A stretch of 64,000 nt of DNA from Lachnospiraceae bacterium (lineage in GTDB: Bacteria; Bacillota; Clostridia; Lachnospirales; Lachnospiraceae), in assembly GCA_024682375.1 (NCBI GenBank), contig JAIKZI010000039.1:62001-126000 (forward strand), in the 5' to 3' direction. Position numbers and translations under genes: made by a program. The notes under the pieces are model-generated. The model ran no database searches and was not told the origin of the DNA. It saw only the letters and a list, made by a program, of their open reading frames with translations. Positions 1-5,970 of the stretch are shown piece after piece. Within the stretch, counting starts at the first letter, position 1. Each line of letters opens with the position of its first letter.

Positions 1-392
1 ATAATACGAAGACCCTGACGTAAATTATTGAGCTCTAATCTTTTAGCTTTAAGCATATTTACCATTTCACGTACAAAGAACTGATAGGACTTCGCCTTAT
101 CCATTACAAATGTACATGGCTTCTCATGAGAATAAATAATAGCTGTTGCATCATATTTACCCTGATGATTTGGAAAAAGAACATATCCACCCTCTTTTGG
201 AAGATTCTCTGATCCATATGATTCGGTAATAATCTTTCCAGCCTTATTCATAGCTTCAATTTCTGATTGAGCAAATTTGTAAATAGTTTCTTCACTGAAT
301 TTATCACGATGTCTCGTCATATATCTCATTCGCATAACCATATAAGGTAATCTAGATAAATTCCAAAAAATTATAACTAAAAATCTAATCAT
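1..392 (-). CDS. Lysophospholipid acyltransferase (PlsC-like), C-terminus cut by window start
   Basis: The minus-strand frame is open from an ATG at 390-392 to the window edge (130 codons seen). It has a hydrophobic N-terminus and carries NHQGKYD at residues 75-81, the NH(X4)D catalytic signature of glycerophosphate acyltransferases. This family moves an acyl group onto lysophosphatidic acid at the inner face of the membrane during phospholipid synthesis. AGGA sits four bases before the start. The C-terminal substrate-binding motifs lie outside the window, so the exact acyl acceptor cannot be named. It is preceded by its own promoter and lies downstream of the YneA-like gene in the same orientation. 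Confidence 0.85.
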   Translation of the reverse strand, partial: MIRFLVIIFWNLSRLPYMVMRMRYMTRHRDKFSEETIYKFAQSEIEAMNKAGKIITESYGSENLPKEGGYVLFPNHQGKYDATAIIYSHEKPCTFVMDKAKSYQFFVREMVNMLKAKRLELNNLRQGLRI

Positions 393-439
393 AAAGTCCT
401 AAATAAATGCATAAAATCCCGATTAATATTACCTCATAT

Positions 440-469
440 AGTATAAATGAATACCCTATATAATTGCAA
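440..469 (-). promoter_or_regulatory. Sigma-A type promoter for the acyltransferase gene
   Basis: On the minus strand TTGCAA (464-469) and TATACT (440-445) are separated by 18 bases, about 40 bases before the acyltransferase start. Read by eye only. Confidence 0.5.
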
Positions 470-473
470 ATTT

Positions 474-788
474 CTACTCAGAATATACGTAATAAGGAAC
501 TACTAAACTCATTCCAGCTCTGATATTTGAATCAGTAAGATGATTGAGTTCCATAACTTTTTTAATATAACTATTATTGCTCTGAACTTCTGTAGAATTA
601 AATTTATTAGCAATTCCACATAATGAATCATTCTTTTCAATTTCAACTGATTTATAATATGTATTTATATCATGAAGCTGTTTCGCTTCTGTTTTATGAA
701 GTCTCTCTGTAAAAAATACAATCAAAAGAATCGCTATAACACCAATAATAAATCTATATCCGATAAATTTTCTAATCTTCCCAAACAT
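474..788 (-). CDS. YneA-like SOS cell-division inhibitor, membrane anchor plus LysM-like domain
   Basis: This 104-residue protein has one N-terminal membrane segment (about residues 11-27) followed by an extracytoplasmic region from about residue 46 that resembles LysM, including the family-typical end of an Asn-rich helix and a GMSLVVP strand. Size, topology and divergent position next to lexA match Bacillus YneA, which halts septation during the SOS response. A good SD (AAAGGAG) lies six bases before the ATG. The promoter is overlapped by a LexA box, so DNA-damage induction is expected. Sequence identity to YneA is not obvious by eye, so function rests on architecture and context. Another LysM membrane protein remains possible. 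Confidence 0.7.
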   Translation of the reverse strand: MFGKIRKFIGYRFIIGVIAILLIVFFTERLHKTEAKQLHDINTYYKSVEIEKNDSLCGIANKFNSTEVQSNNSYIKKVMELNHLTDSNIRAGMSLVVPYYVYSE

Positions 789-807
789 AATTATCTCCTT
801 TCGCAGG

Positions 808-834
808 CAAACGCCTGTTCCGAACTACTGTTCG
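808..834. promoter_or_regulatory. Two abutting LexA (SOS) boxes
   Basis: Box 808-821 (CAAACGCCTGTTCC) and box 821-834 (CGAACTACTGTTCG) share one base. They follow the Gram-positive LexA consensus CGAACRNRYGTTYC with few deviations; the second has perfectly complementary CGAAC/GTTCG arms. They lie in the 5' untranslated region of the YneA-like gene. Confidence 0.75.
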
Positions 835-840
835 ATAATT

Positions 841-869
841 ATATTAATACCCAAACGCATGTTTGTCAA
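841..869 (-). promoter_or_regulatory. Promoter of the YneA-like gene
   Basis: Minus strand: a perfect TTGACA (864-869), a 17-base spacer and TAATAT (841-846). A LexA box (852-865) fills the spacer, which would let LexA block RNA polymerase directly. Confidence 0.7.
852..865. promoter_or_regulatory. LexA (SOS) box inside the YneA-like gene promoter
   Basis: CAAACGCATGTTTG has fully complementary CAAAC/GTTTG arms around four central bases. It is located between the -35 and -10 elements of the minus-strand promoter. Confidence 0.75.
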
Positions 870-878
870 CAGAAATAT

Positions 879-905
879 CGAACATATATTCCGAAAATAT
901 GTTTG
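879..905. promoter_or_regulatory. Two abutting LexA (SOS) boxes at the lexA promoter
   Basis: Box 879-892 (CGAACATATATTCC) and box 892-905 (CGAAAATATGTTTG) share one base, mirroring the 808-834 pair. The second overlaps the lexA -35 hexamer (903-908), consistent with LexA autorepression. Confidence 0.7.
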
Positions 906-931
906 CATATAGAAAATCACTATGATAAAAT
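903..931 (+). promoter_or_regulatory. lexA promoter
   Basis: TTGCAT (903-908), a 17-base spacer and TAAAAT (926-931) lie about 50 bases before the lexA start codon. The -35 element is overlapped by a LexA box. Confidence 0.65.
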
Positions 932-985
932 TTTTATATCAATTAAATTATCACAGCATTTGCTGATAAAATTAAGGAGGCTTAT

Positions 986-1603
986 ATGGCTTACGGAAAG
1001 ATATCTGCTAAACAACAGGAAATTCTCGATTATATCAAAACAGAAATTATAAATAGAGGATATCCGCCTTCAGTTAGAGAAATCTGCGAAGCAGTAAATC
1101 TAAAATCTACTTCTACTGTTTTTTCTCATTTAGAAAAACTTGAAAAGAATGGATATATTCAAAGAAATTCATCTAAGACACGTGCCATCGAAATTCTAGA
1201 TGAGAATTTCAATATGATGAGAAACGAGTTAGTAAATGTACCTATTGTAGGTCAGGTAGCTGCTGGGCAGCCGATTCTCGCTATCCAGAATATAGAAAAC
1301 TACTTTCCTATTCCTGTTGAATATATGCCAAATGAACAGTCATTTATGCTCAAGGTAAAAGGCGACAGTATGATAAATGTCGGTATCTTCGATAAGGATA
1401 CAATCATTGTAAAGCAGCAGAAATCTGCTAAAAACGGTGATATTGTTGTAGCTTTGATCGATGATTCTGCTACAGTTAAGACTTTTTACAAGGAAGATGG
1501 TCATATCAGACTCCAGCCTGAAAACGATACAATGGATCCTATTATTGTTCCAGATTGTGAAATCCTCGGAAAAGTATTTGGTGTATTTCGTTTCTTTAAT
1601 TAA
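986..1603 (+). CDS. lexA: LexA repressor, SOS regulator
   Basis: This 205-residue protein has the standard LexA layout: an N-terminal winged helix-turn-helix (about residues 1-70) and a C-terminal autoproteolytic S24 peptidase domain. The Ala93-Gly94 self-cleavage site (VAAGQ), catalytic Ser128 in GDSM and catalytic Lys165 in TVKTF are all present. RecA filaments trigger cleavage and derepress SOS genes. An AGGAGG six bases before the ATG fixes the start. It is divergent from the YneA-like gene and shares its LexA boxes, and it converges on rsfS across a bidirectional terminator. Confidence 0.98.
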   Translation: MAYGKISAKQQEILDYIKTEIINRGYPPSVREICEAVNLKSTSTVFSHLEKLEKNGYIQRNSSKTRAIEILDENFNMMRNELVNVPIVGQVAAGQPILAIQNIENYFPIPVEYMPNEQSFMLKVKGDSMINVGIFDKDTIIVKQQKSAKNGDIVVALIDDSATVKTFYKEDGHIRLQPENDTMDPIIVPDCEILGKVFGVFRFFN

Positions 1604-1608
1604 AAATG

Positions 1609-1635
1609 GCCCTTTCAGTTTGAAACTGAAAGGGC
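1609..1635. terminator. Bidirectional intrinsic terminator between lexA and rsfS
   Basis: A perfect 12-bp stem (GCCCTTTCAGTT and its complement) with a three-base loop. The plus-strand side is followed by TTTAACTTT and the minus-strand side by ATTTTTAATT, so it can end transcription from both converging genes. Confidence 0.85.
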
Positions 1636-1642
1636 TTTAACT

Positions 1643-1978
1643 TTATAATTCAATTCTCTTTGCATCTTTCCAGATATGTTCGAGATCATAGAATTCTCTC
1701 ATATCTTCATTGAATAGATGGAATACGATTTCACCGAAATCTAGAAGTAACCAATCAGATTTCTGACTTCCTTCTACATTCAATTCTTCAATTCCAGCCT
1801 TATGCATGAACTCTTCAATCGCATCTTTGAGACCCTGGAGCTGTCTCTCATTTTTTCCAGAAACGATCATAAAATAATCTGAAATTGGTGTAAGTTCAGT
1901 GATATCAAGACAAACGATATCATCTGCAAGCTTTGCATCTAAAACTTTTGCCAATTCCTTGCATGTTTCTACAGTCAT
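1643..1978 (-). CDS. rsfS: Ribosomal silencing factor RsfS
   Basis: This 111-residue protein matches the RsfS/DUF143 (Iojap) family along its length, with the typical SDYFMIVSG stretch near residue 33 and a KSDWLLLDFG segment. RsfS binds ribosomal protein L14 on the 50S subunit and prevents subunit joining when nutrients are short. It is the last gene of the rplU-to-rsfS operon and starts 12 bases after nadD/yqeK, the usual partner order in Firmicutes. Confidence 0.95.
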   Translation of the reverse strand: MTVETCKELAKVLDAKLADDIVCLDITELTPISDYFMIVSGKNERQLQGLKDAIEEFMHKAGIEELNVEGSQKSDWLLLDFGEIVFHLFNEDMREFYDLEHIWKDAKRIEL

Positions 1979-1990
1979 CTAAAGTCTCCT

Positions 1991-3193
1991 TTATTTAAAA
2001 TCAAAATAATCTGTTGTTTCTTTATAAAAATCAAAAGTCATCTGAGTCATAGGATCGATTGATTTTCCTGTTTCTTCTAGATATTTAAGCGTATCTCTAA
2101 GAATAAATACAATTGCCTCATCTATATCGATAAAAGCCTTAGAGCGAATCTCGGAAAGATTTTCTGCCTTATCGCGAAGCGGTTCGATATAATCGGCTGT
2201 AAAAATAATCTTATCTAAAAGACTCATATTCGGACATCCTGTCGTATGAACAGTGATTGCATGAAGAATATCTTCGTCAGAAATGCTGTATTTAGTCTTG
2301 GCAAAAAAAGCGCCAACCTTTGCATGAAGTAGATATGGAGCCTTTCTCTCATATGCAGAAATTTCAATTCCGTTTTCTTCACAAATCAAAATCAATTCAT
2401 CATCTGAAAGATTCTTCGCACAATCATGAAGCAAGCCTGCAAGTTTTGCCTTTTCCAAAGGATAGTTATATCTCATAGCTAATGAAACAGCTGTATACAT
2501 AACACCTAAAGTATGTTCATATCGAGATGGCTTCAAACTCTCTTTTAAACTATCGTAAATTGAATGAATATCCATATTTTCCTTCTGATTCAAATATAAG
2601 TCTCTATCTAAAATGTAATTTAAAACCTCTGGTTTTAAAAATCTTTCATAGTACGAACTATCTCTATCGAGTAGCGCATTACGAAGACTTGTCGATGAAA
2701 CTTCTATAGGTTCCATCTTTATCGGGGAAAAAGTTGTATCATACTTATCTCCCATTTTTATACACAAATCTTCAAAATGAGAAAAATCTGATTCATTTCT
2801 GATAGCTACCAAAAAGCTACAACACTTCGCTATAACTTCAGGATGGCTCCAGGTATCAAAATCATTTAAACTATCTTCTCCGATAATATAAAAGAAATCA
2901 TGAGAGGGATATTTTTTCCGAAAAAAAGACATCGTAAGATAAGTGTAATTCCTTATTGCCTTATGTGTTTCTATATCACATAATTTAAAACGTGTATTAT
3001 CCTCAATAAGGAGTTTTACCATATTCACCCTGTCATTCACTACCGCATTGCCATAAACCTCTTTATGAGGTGGAATACCGGCAGGAATGAACCATATCTC
3101 GTCGAGAGAGAACTCATGTAGAGCCTTCTCTGCCATCTTTAGATGTCCCAGGTGTGGAGGATTAAAAGTTCCTCCTAATATCCCAATTCGCAT
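1991..3193 (-). CDS. nadD: Fused NadD (nicotinate-nucleotide adenylyltransferase) and YqeK (HD-domain Ap4A hydrolase)
   Basis: This 400-residue protein joins two enzymes that are separate neighbouring genes in Bacillus. Residues 1-200 are NadD: GTFNPPHLGH (8-17) is the nucleotidyltransferase signature and SSTSLR (166-171) the second motif. This half makes nicotinate adenine dinucleotide from NaMN and ATP. Residues about 208-400 are YqeK: an HD phosphohydrolase with His227, His256-Asp257, His290, His311/His316 and Asp334 as likely metal ligands. Known YqeK proteins split Ap4A symmetrically into ADP. No stop separates the halves. It lies between yhbY and rsfS in the ribosome-biogenesis operon. 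Confidence 0.93.
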   Translation of the reverse strand: MRIGILGGTFNPPHLGHLKMAEKALHEFSLDEIWFIPAGIPPHKEVYGNAVVNDRVNMVKLLIEDNTRFKLCDIETHKAIRNYTYLTMSFFRKKYPSHDFFYIIGEDSLNDFDTWSHPEVIAKCCSFLVAIRNESDFSHFEDLCIKMGDKYDTTFSPIKMEPIEVSSTSLRNALLDRDSSYYERFLKPEVLNYILDRDLYLNQKENMDIHSIYDSLKESLKPSRYEHTLGVMYTAVSLAMRYNYPLEKAKLAGLLHDCAKNLSDDELILICEENGIEISAYERKAPYLLHAKVGAFFAKTKYSISDEDILHAITVHTTGCPNMSLLDKIIFTADYIEPLRDKAENLSEIRSKAFIDIDEAIVFILRDTLKYLEETGKSIDPMTQMTFDFYKETTDYFDFK

Positions 3194-3196
3194 AAA

Positions 3197-3511
3197 TTAA
3201 ATATCAGCTTTCTTTTTCTTCTTTGGAAGGATAATTTTAGGTTCTTTAAATGGTTTGTAAAGAACAATCTTACGTCCAATTACTCGAACAACTGTTGATC
3301 TAGTTCTACCTGCTACAACATCAGCGATATCTCTAGGATCAGAGAAACAGTTTTTCAAAACACTGAGCTTAACGATTTCTCTATTATTAAATGTTTCATT
3401 AATAGCATTGATGAGTTCAGGTGTTACATCATCTTTACCAATCTGCATAATAGGGCTTTCATTTGCAGCCAATGAAGAAAGGTATGCTCTCTGTTTGTTG
3501 TTTAATTCCAT
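3197..3511 (-). CDS. yhbY: YhbY-type RNA-binding protein (CRM domain)
   Basis: This small basic protein (104 residues) is a single CRM domain, recognised by NKQRAYL at the start, the central GKDDVTPELI segment and a lysine-rich tail. Such proteins bind pre-50S ribosomal particles. AGAAGG at 3519-3524 is seven bases from the ATG at 3511 but only one base from an in-frame ATG at 3517, so the later start is preferred. It sits between obgE and nadD/yqeK, consistent with a ribosome-assembly role. Confidence 0.9.
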   Translation of the reverse strand: MELNNKQRAYLSSLAANESPIMQIGKDDVTPELINAINETFNNREIVKLSVLKNCFSDPRDIADVVAGRTRSTVVRVIGRKIVLYKPFKEPKIILPKKKKKADI

Positions 3512-3526
3512 ATTCATTCCTTCTAA

Positions 3527-4807
3527 TTATTTATAATACTCAAACAGCCATCCGCCGACATCTACAGTATCTCCATCTTCGATACCGAGTTTGTCTAGCT
3601 TCTTCTGGATTCCATTCTCTTTTATGAATTTCTGGAAGAAAAGGAAACCTTTTTCTGATTCAAGATTTGTGTATCCAAGCATCTTATCAATTCTCTGACC
3701 TTCGATGTAGAATACATTATCATCGCCTCTATAAACCTTGATTTCAGGATCGATAATTTCAGTGACATCAGGATCTACTTCACTATCATAAATAGTAATA
3801 TCATCCGGGAACTTAGATCTCGCATCGTAAATTGCAAAAAGAAGTTCTCTAATACCTTCGCCTGTTACAGCTGAGATACCAAATACCGGATAGCCTTCTT
3901 CTTTAAATGCATCTTTGATCTTCGAAACAATATCAATATTGTCACCCTGACAAGCATCCATCTTATTTGCTACGATAATCTGAGGTCTTCTAAGTAGATC
4001 CGGATCATACTCACGAAGTTCCTTATTAATAGCCTTGATGTCTGCAATTGGATCTCTTCCTTCTACAGACGCACCATCAACAAAATGAACTAAAACCTTA
4101 GTTCTTTCGATATGACGAAGGAACTGAATACCTAGTCCGATTCCTTCTGATGCACCTTCAATAATTCCAGGAATATCTGCAATAACAAATTCCGGAACAT
4201 CTTCATAATTTACAACACCGAGCATTGGTTCGAGTGTTGTGAAATGATAATTGCCAATCTTTGGATTAGCATTAGATACTCTTGATAAAAATGTAGACTT
4301 ACCTACATTTGGAAAACCTACTAAACCTACATCGGCAATAACTTTTAATTCGAGACGAACTTCGATTTCTTTCGAATCTCCACCTGGTTTTGCATACTTA
4401 GGAGCCTGCATTGTAGATGTTGCAAAATGCTGATTACCAAGTCCACCTCTACCACCTGTCAAGACCTTGTACTTTTTAGTCTCGCCAGACATGTCAATGA
4501 TAACTTTTCCTTCATTATCATAAACAACTGTTCCTTCTGGAACTTTAAGAATGAGATCTTCACCATTCTTTCCATGGCAGTTTCTCTTCTTACCTTCTTC
4601 ACCGTCCTGTGCGGAGAACTTTCTAATATGTCTGTATTCGGCAAGCGTATTAACGCTCTGATCGACTACAAAATAGACGTCTCCACCTTTTCCACCGTCG
4701 CCACCATCAGGGCCACCATCAGGAACGTATTTTTCTCTTCTAAAACTTACATGACCATCTCCGCCTTTTCCGGAACGGATTACGATTTTCGCCTGATCAG
4801 AAAACAT
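3527..4807 (-). CDS. obgE: Obg GTPase, ribosome assembly
   Basis: This 426-residue protein has the Obg order: a glycine-rich N-terminal Obg fold (about 1-157), a GTPase domain with P-loop GFPNVGKST, DIPG and NKMD motifs, and a C-terminal OCT domain (about 345-426). Obg GTPases bind the 50S subunit and link ribosome maturation to growth and stress signals. It follows rpmA, as in most bacteria, but a terminator-like hairpin lies between them. Confidence 0.97.
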   Translation of the reverse strand: MFSDQAKIVIRSGKGGDGHVSFRREKYVPDGGPDGGDGGKGGDVYFVVDQSVNTLAEYRHIRKFSAQDGEEGKKRNCHGKNGEDLILKVPEGTVVYDNEGKVIIDMSGETKKYKVLTGGRGGLGNQHFATSTMQAPKYAKPGGDSKEIEVRLELKVIADVGLVGFPNVGKSTFLSRVSNANPKIGNYHFTTLEPMLGVVNYEDVPEFVIADIPGIIEGASEGIGLGIQFLRHIERTKVLVHFVDGASVEGRDPIADIKAINKELREYDPDLLRRPQIIVANKMDACQGDNIDIVSKIKDAFKEEGYPVFGISAVTGEGIRELLFAIYDARSKFPDDITIYDSEVDPDVTEIIDPEIKVYRGDDNVFYIEGQRIDKMLGYTNLESEKGFLFFQKFIKENGIQKKLDKLGIEDGDTVDVGGWLFEYYK

Positions 4808-4834
4808 AAATACTACCTCTTACTAAAACTAAAA

Positions 4835-4862
4835 GCCCGACTGTATTTGAAAACAGCCGGGC
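4835..4862 (-). terminator. Intrinsic terminator or attenuator between rpmA and obgE
   Basis: The stem GCCCGACTGT/ACAGCCGGGC has one A-C mismatch and an eight-base loop. On the minus strand it is followed by TTTTAGTTTTAG. No promoter is visible between it and obgE, so it probably reduces rather than abolishes downstream transcription. Confidence 0.65.
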
Positions 4863-4876
4863 CTACTCTTTGCAAA

Positions 4877-5161
4877 TTATTCTGCTACTGGATATACAGA
4901 AGCAACCTTCTTATCTCTACCTTTACGCTCGAAACGAAGGATTCCGTCAGATGTAGCGAAAAGAGTGTCATCTCCACCCTTCATAACGTTTACACCAGGA
5001 TGAATCTTAGTTCCACGCTGACGATAGATGATGTTTCCGGCTTTAACAAACTGTCCGTCTGCTCTCTTAGCTCCAAGTCTCTTTGACTCAGAATCTCTGC
5101 CGTTCTTTGTAGAGCCCATTCCCTTTTTGTGGGCGAAAAACTGAAGGTTTAAATTCAACAT
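4877..5161 (-). CDS. rpmA: 50S ribosomal protein L27 with cleavable N-terminal extension
   Basis: This 94-residue L27 begins with MLNLNLQFF before the conserved AHKKG start of mature L27. In Firmicutes that extension is removed by the cysteine protease Prp, exposing the residues that reach the peptidyl-transferase centre. The protease gene is directly upstream, four bases away. The rest ([15 protein letters not shown] and onward) is canonical L27. Confidence 0.98.
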   Translation of the reverse strand: MLNLNLQFFAHKKGMGSTKNGRDSESKRLGAKRADGQFVKAGNIIYRQRGTKIHPGVNVMKGGDDTLFATSDGILRFERKGRDKKVASVYPVAE

Positions 5162-5164
5162 ATT

Positions 5165-5491
5165 CTATACCTCCTGAATATTAATTTTCAGATACTTATC
5201 ACCATATTGGCTACTGATTGCCTTTAGACCGAAAACCAACGAATCTAAAAGCAAATTGCTTTGTTCAGATGGAACGGATTTAAATACGAAATCGATTCTT
5301 CCGCTCTCTTGCTCTGCTTTTTCTTCAAATTTATCGTTAGTAAATTTTTCAATAGAATTTAGAGTATTTATTACAAGTATACTTACAGAGGCACATACTA
5401 TATCAGTTCCATAATCACCAAACAAAGCGTGTCCTTTTGTATGTAATTCCTTGTATTTTCCATTTTCTTTTAACAGAGTTATCTGAATCAT
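5165..5491 (-). CDS. prp: Prp, ribosomal-processing cysteine protease for L27
   Basis: This 108-residue protein is of the YsxB/Prp family. The catalytic dyad is visible as His21 in KGHALFG and Cys33 in DIVCASVS. Prp cleaves the N-terminal extension of L27 in Firmicutes. It lies between rplU and rpmA, the conserved order, and its substrate with an intact [10 protein letters not shown] junction is the next gene. Confidence 0.95.
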   Translation of the reverse strand: MIQITLLKENGKYKELHTKGHALFGDYGTDIVCASVSILVINTLNSIEKFTNDKFEEKAEQESGRIDFVFKSVPSEQSNLLLDSLVFGLKAISSQYGDKYLKINIQEV

Positions 5492-5497
5492 AATTTG

Positions 5498-5806
5498 TTA
5501 GGCATTAATCTTCTCGATACGTACCTGTGTGAAAGACTGTCTATGACCATTCTTCTTGTGGTATCCAGACTTTCTCTTGTACTTGTAAACGATGACTTTC
5601 TTGCCGCGTCCGTTTCTAAGAACAGATGCTTCTACTGATGCTCCGTTTACTGTAGGATCTCCTACCTTGAGCTCACCATCATTTACAGCGAGAACTTCTT
5701 CGAATTTAACCTTATCTCCTGCTTCTGACTCGAGTTTTTCAATGGTAATGATATCACCTTCGGAAACTTTGTACTGTTTGCCACCAGTTTTAATAACTGC
5801 GTACAT
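5498..5806 (-). CDS. rplU: 50S ribosomal protein L21
   Basis: This 102-residue protein starts with the canonical MYAVIKTGGKQ. An in-frame GTG nine bases upstream overlaps the SD AGGAGG (5815-5820) and is rejected; the ATG at 5806 has an eight-base spacing. It is the first gene of the operon, preceded by a strong promoter and a structured leader. Confidence 0.97.
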   Translation of the reverse strand: MYAVIKTGGKQYKVSEGDIITIEKLESEAGDKVKFEEVLAVNDGELKVGDPTVNGASVEASVLRNGRGKKVIVYKYKRKSGYHKKNGHRQSFTQVRIEKINA

Positions 5807-5888
5807 ATATGGCACCTCCTATTATCATTACTCGCCGGCTGCGGTGCTATCGACTATCGATAGGCTTCTACCTGGCCGTGCGGCATAC
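5807..5888 (-). ncRNA. Candidate L21 leader RNA in the rplU 5' UTR
   Basis: About 80 bases lie between the predicted transcription start and rplU. They contain a CTATCGA/TCGATAG hairpin, a GC-rich GCCGCACGGC element and a second GC-rich block ending just before AGGAGG. Firmicutes rplU genes are known to carry an L21 leader thought to mediate autoregulation. Position and structure fit, but I could not compare it with the family model. Confidence 0.55.
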
Positions 5889-5894
5889 CGTAGT

Positions 5895-5923
5895 ATAGTA
5901 TCATAGAAGAACTTCTAAGTCAA
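5895..5923 (-). promoter_or_regulatory. Promoter of the rplU-prp-rpmA operon
   Basis: Minus strand: TTGACT (5918-5923), a 17-base spacer and TACTAT (5895-5900). Confidence 0.75.
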
Positions 5924-5970
5924 CAATCGTTTTTATTAGTAACAGATATATTTAACTAAATATTAATTTG

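Noticed and set aside
4427..5086. A 219-codon open frame on the plus strand antisense to obgE and rpmA
   Set aside because: It runs across two well-conserved minus-strand genes and their gap, has no domain and no SD; it mirrors the codon use of the real genes.
5807..5815. GTG start of rplU nine bases upstream
   Set aside because: It overlaps the Shine-Dalgarno AGGAGG, and the conserved L21 start is the ATG at 5806.
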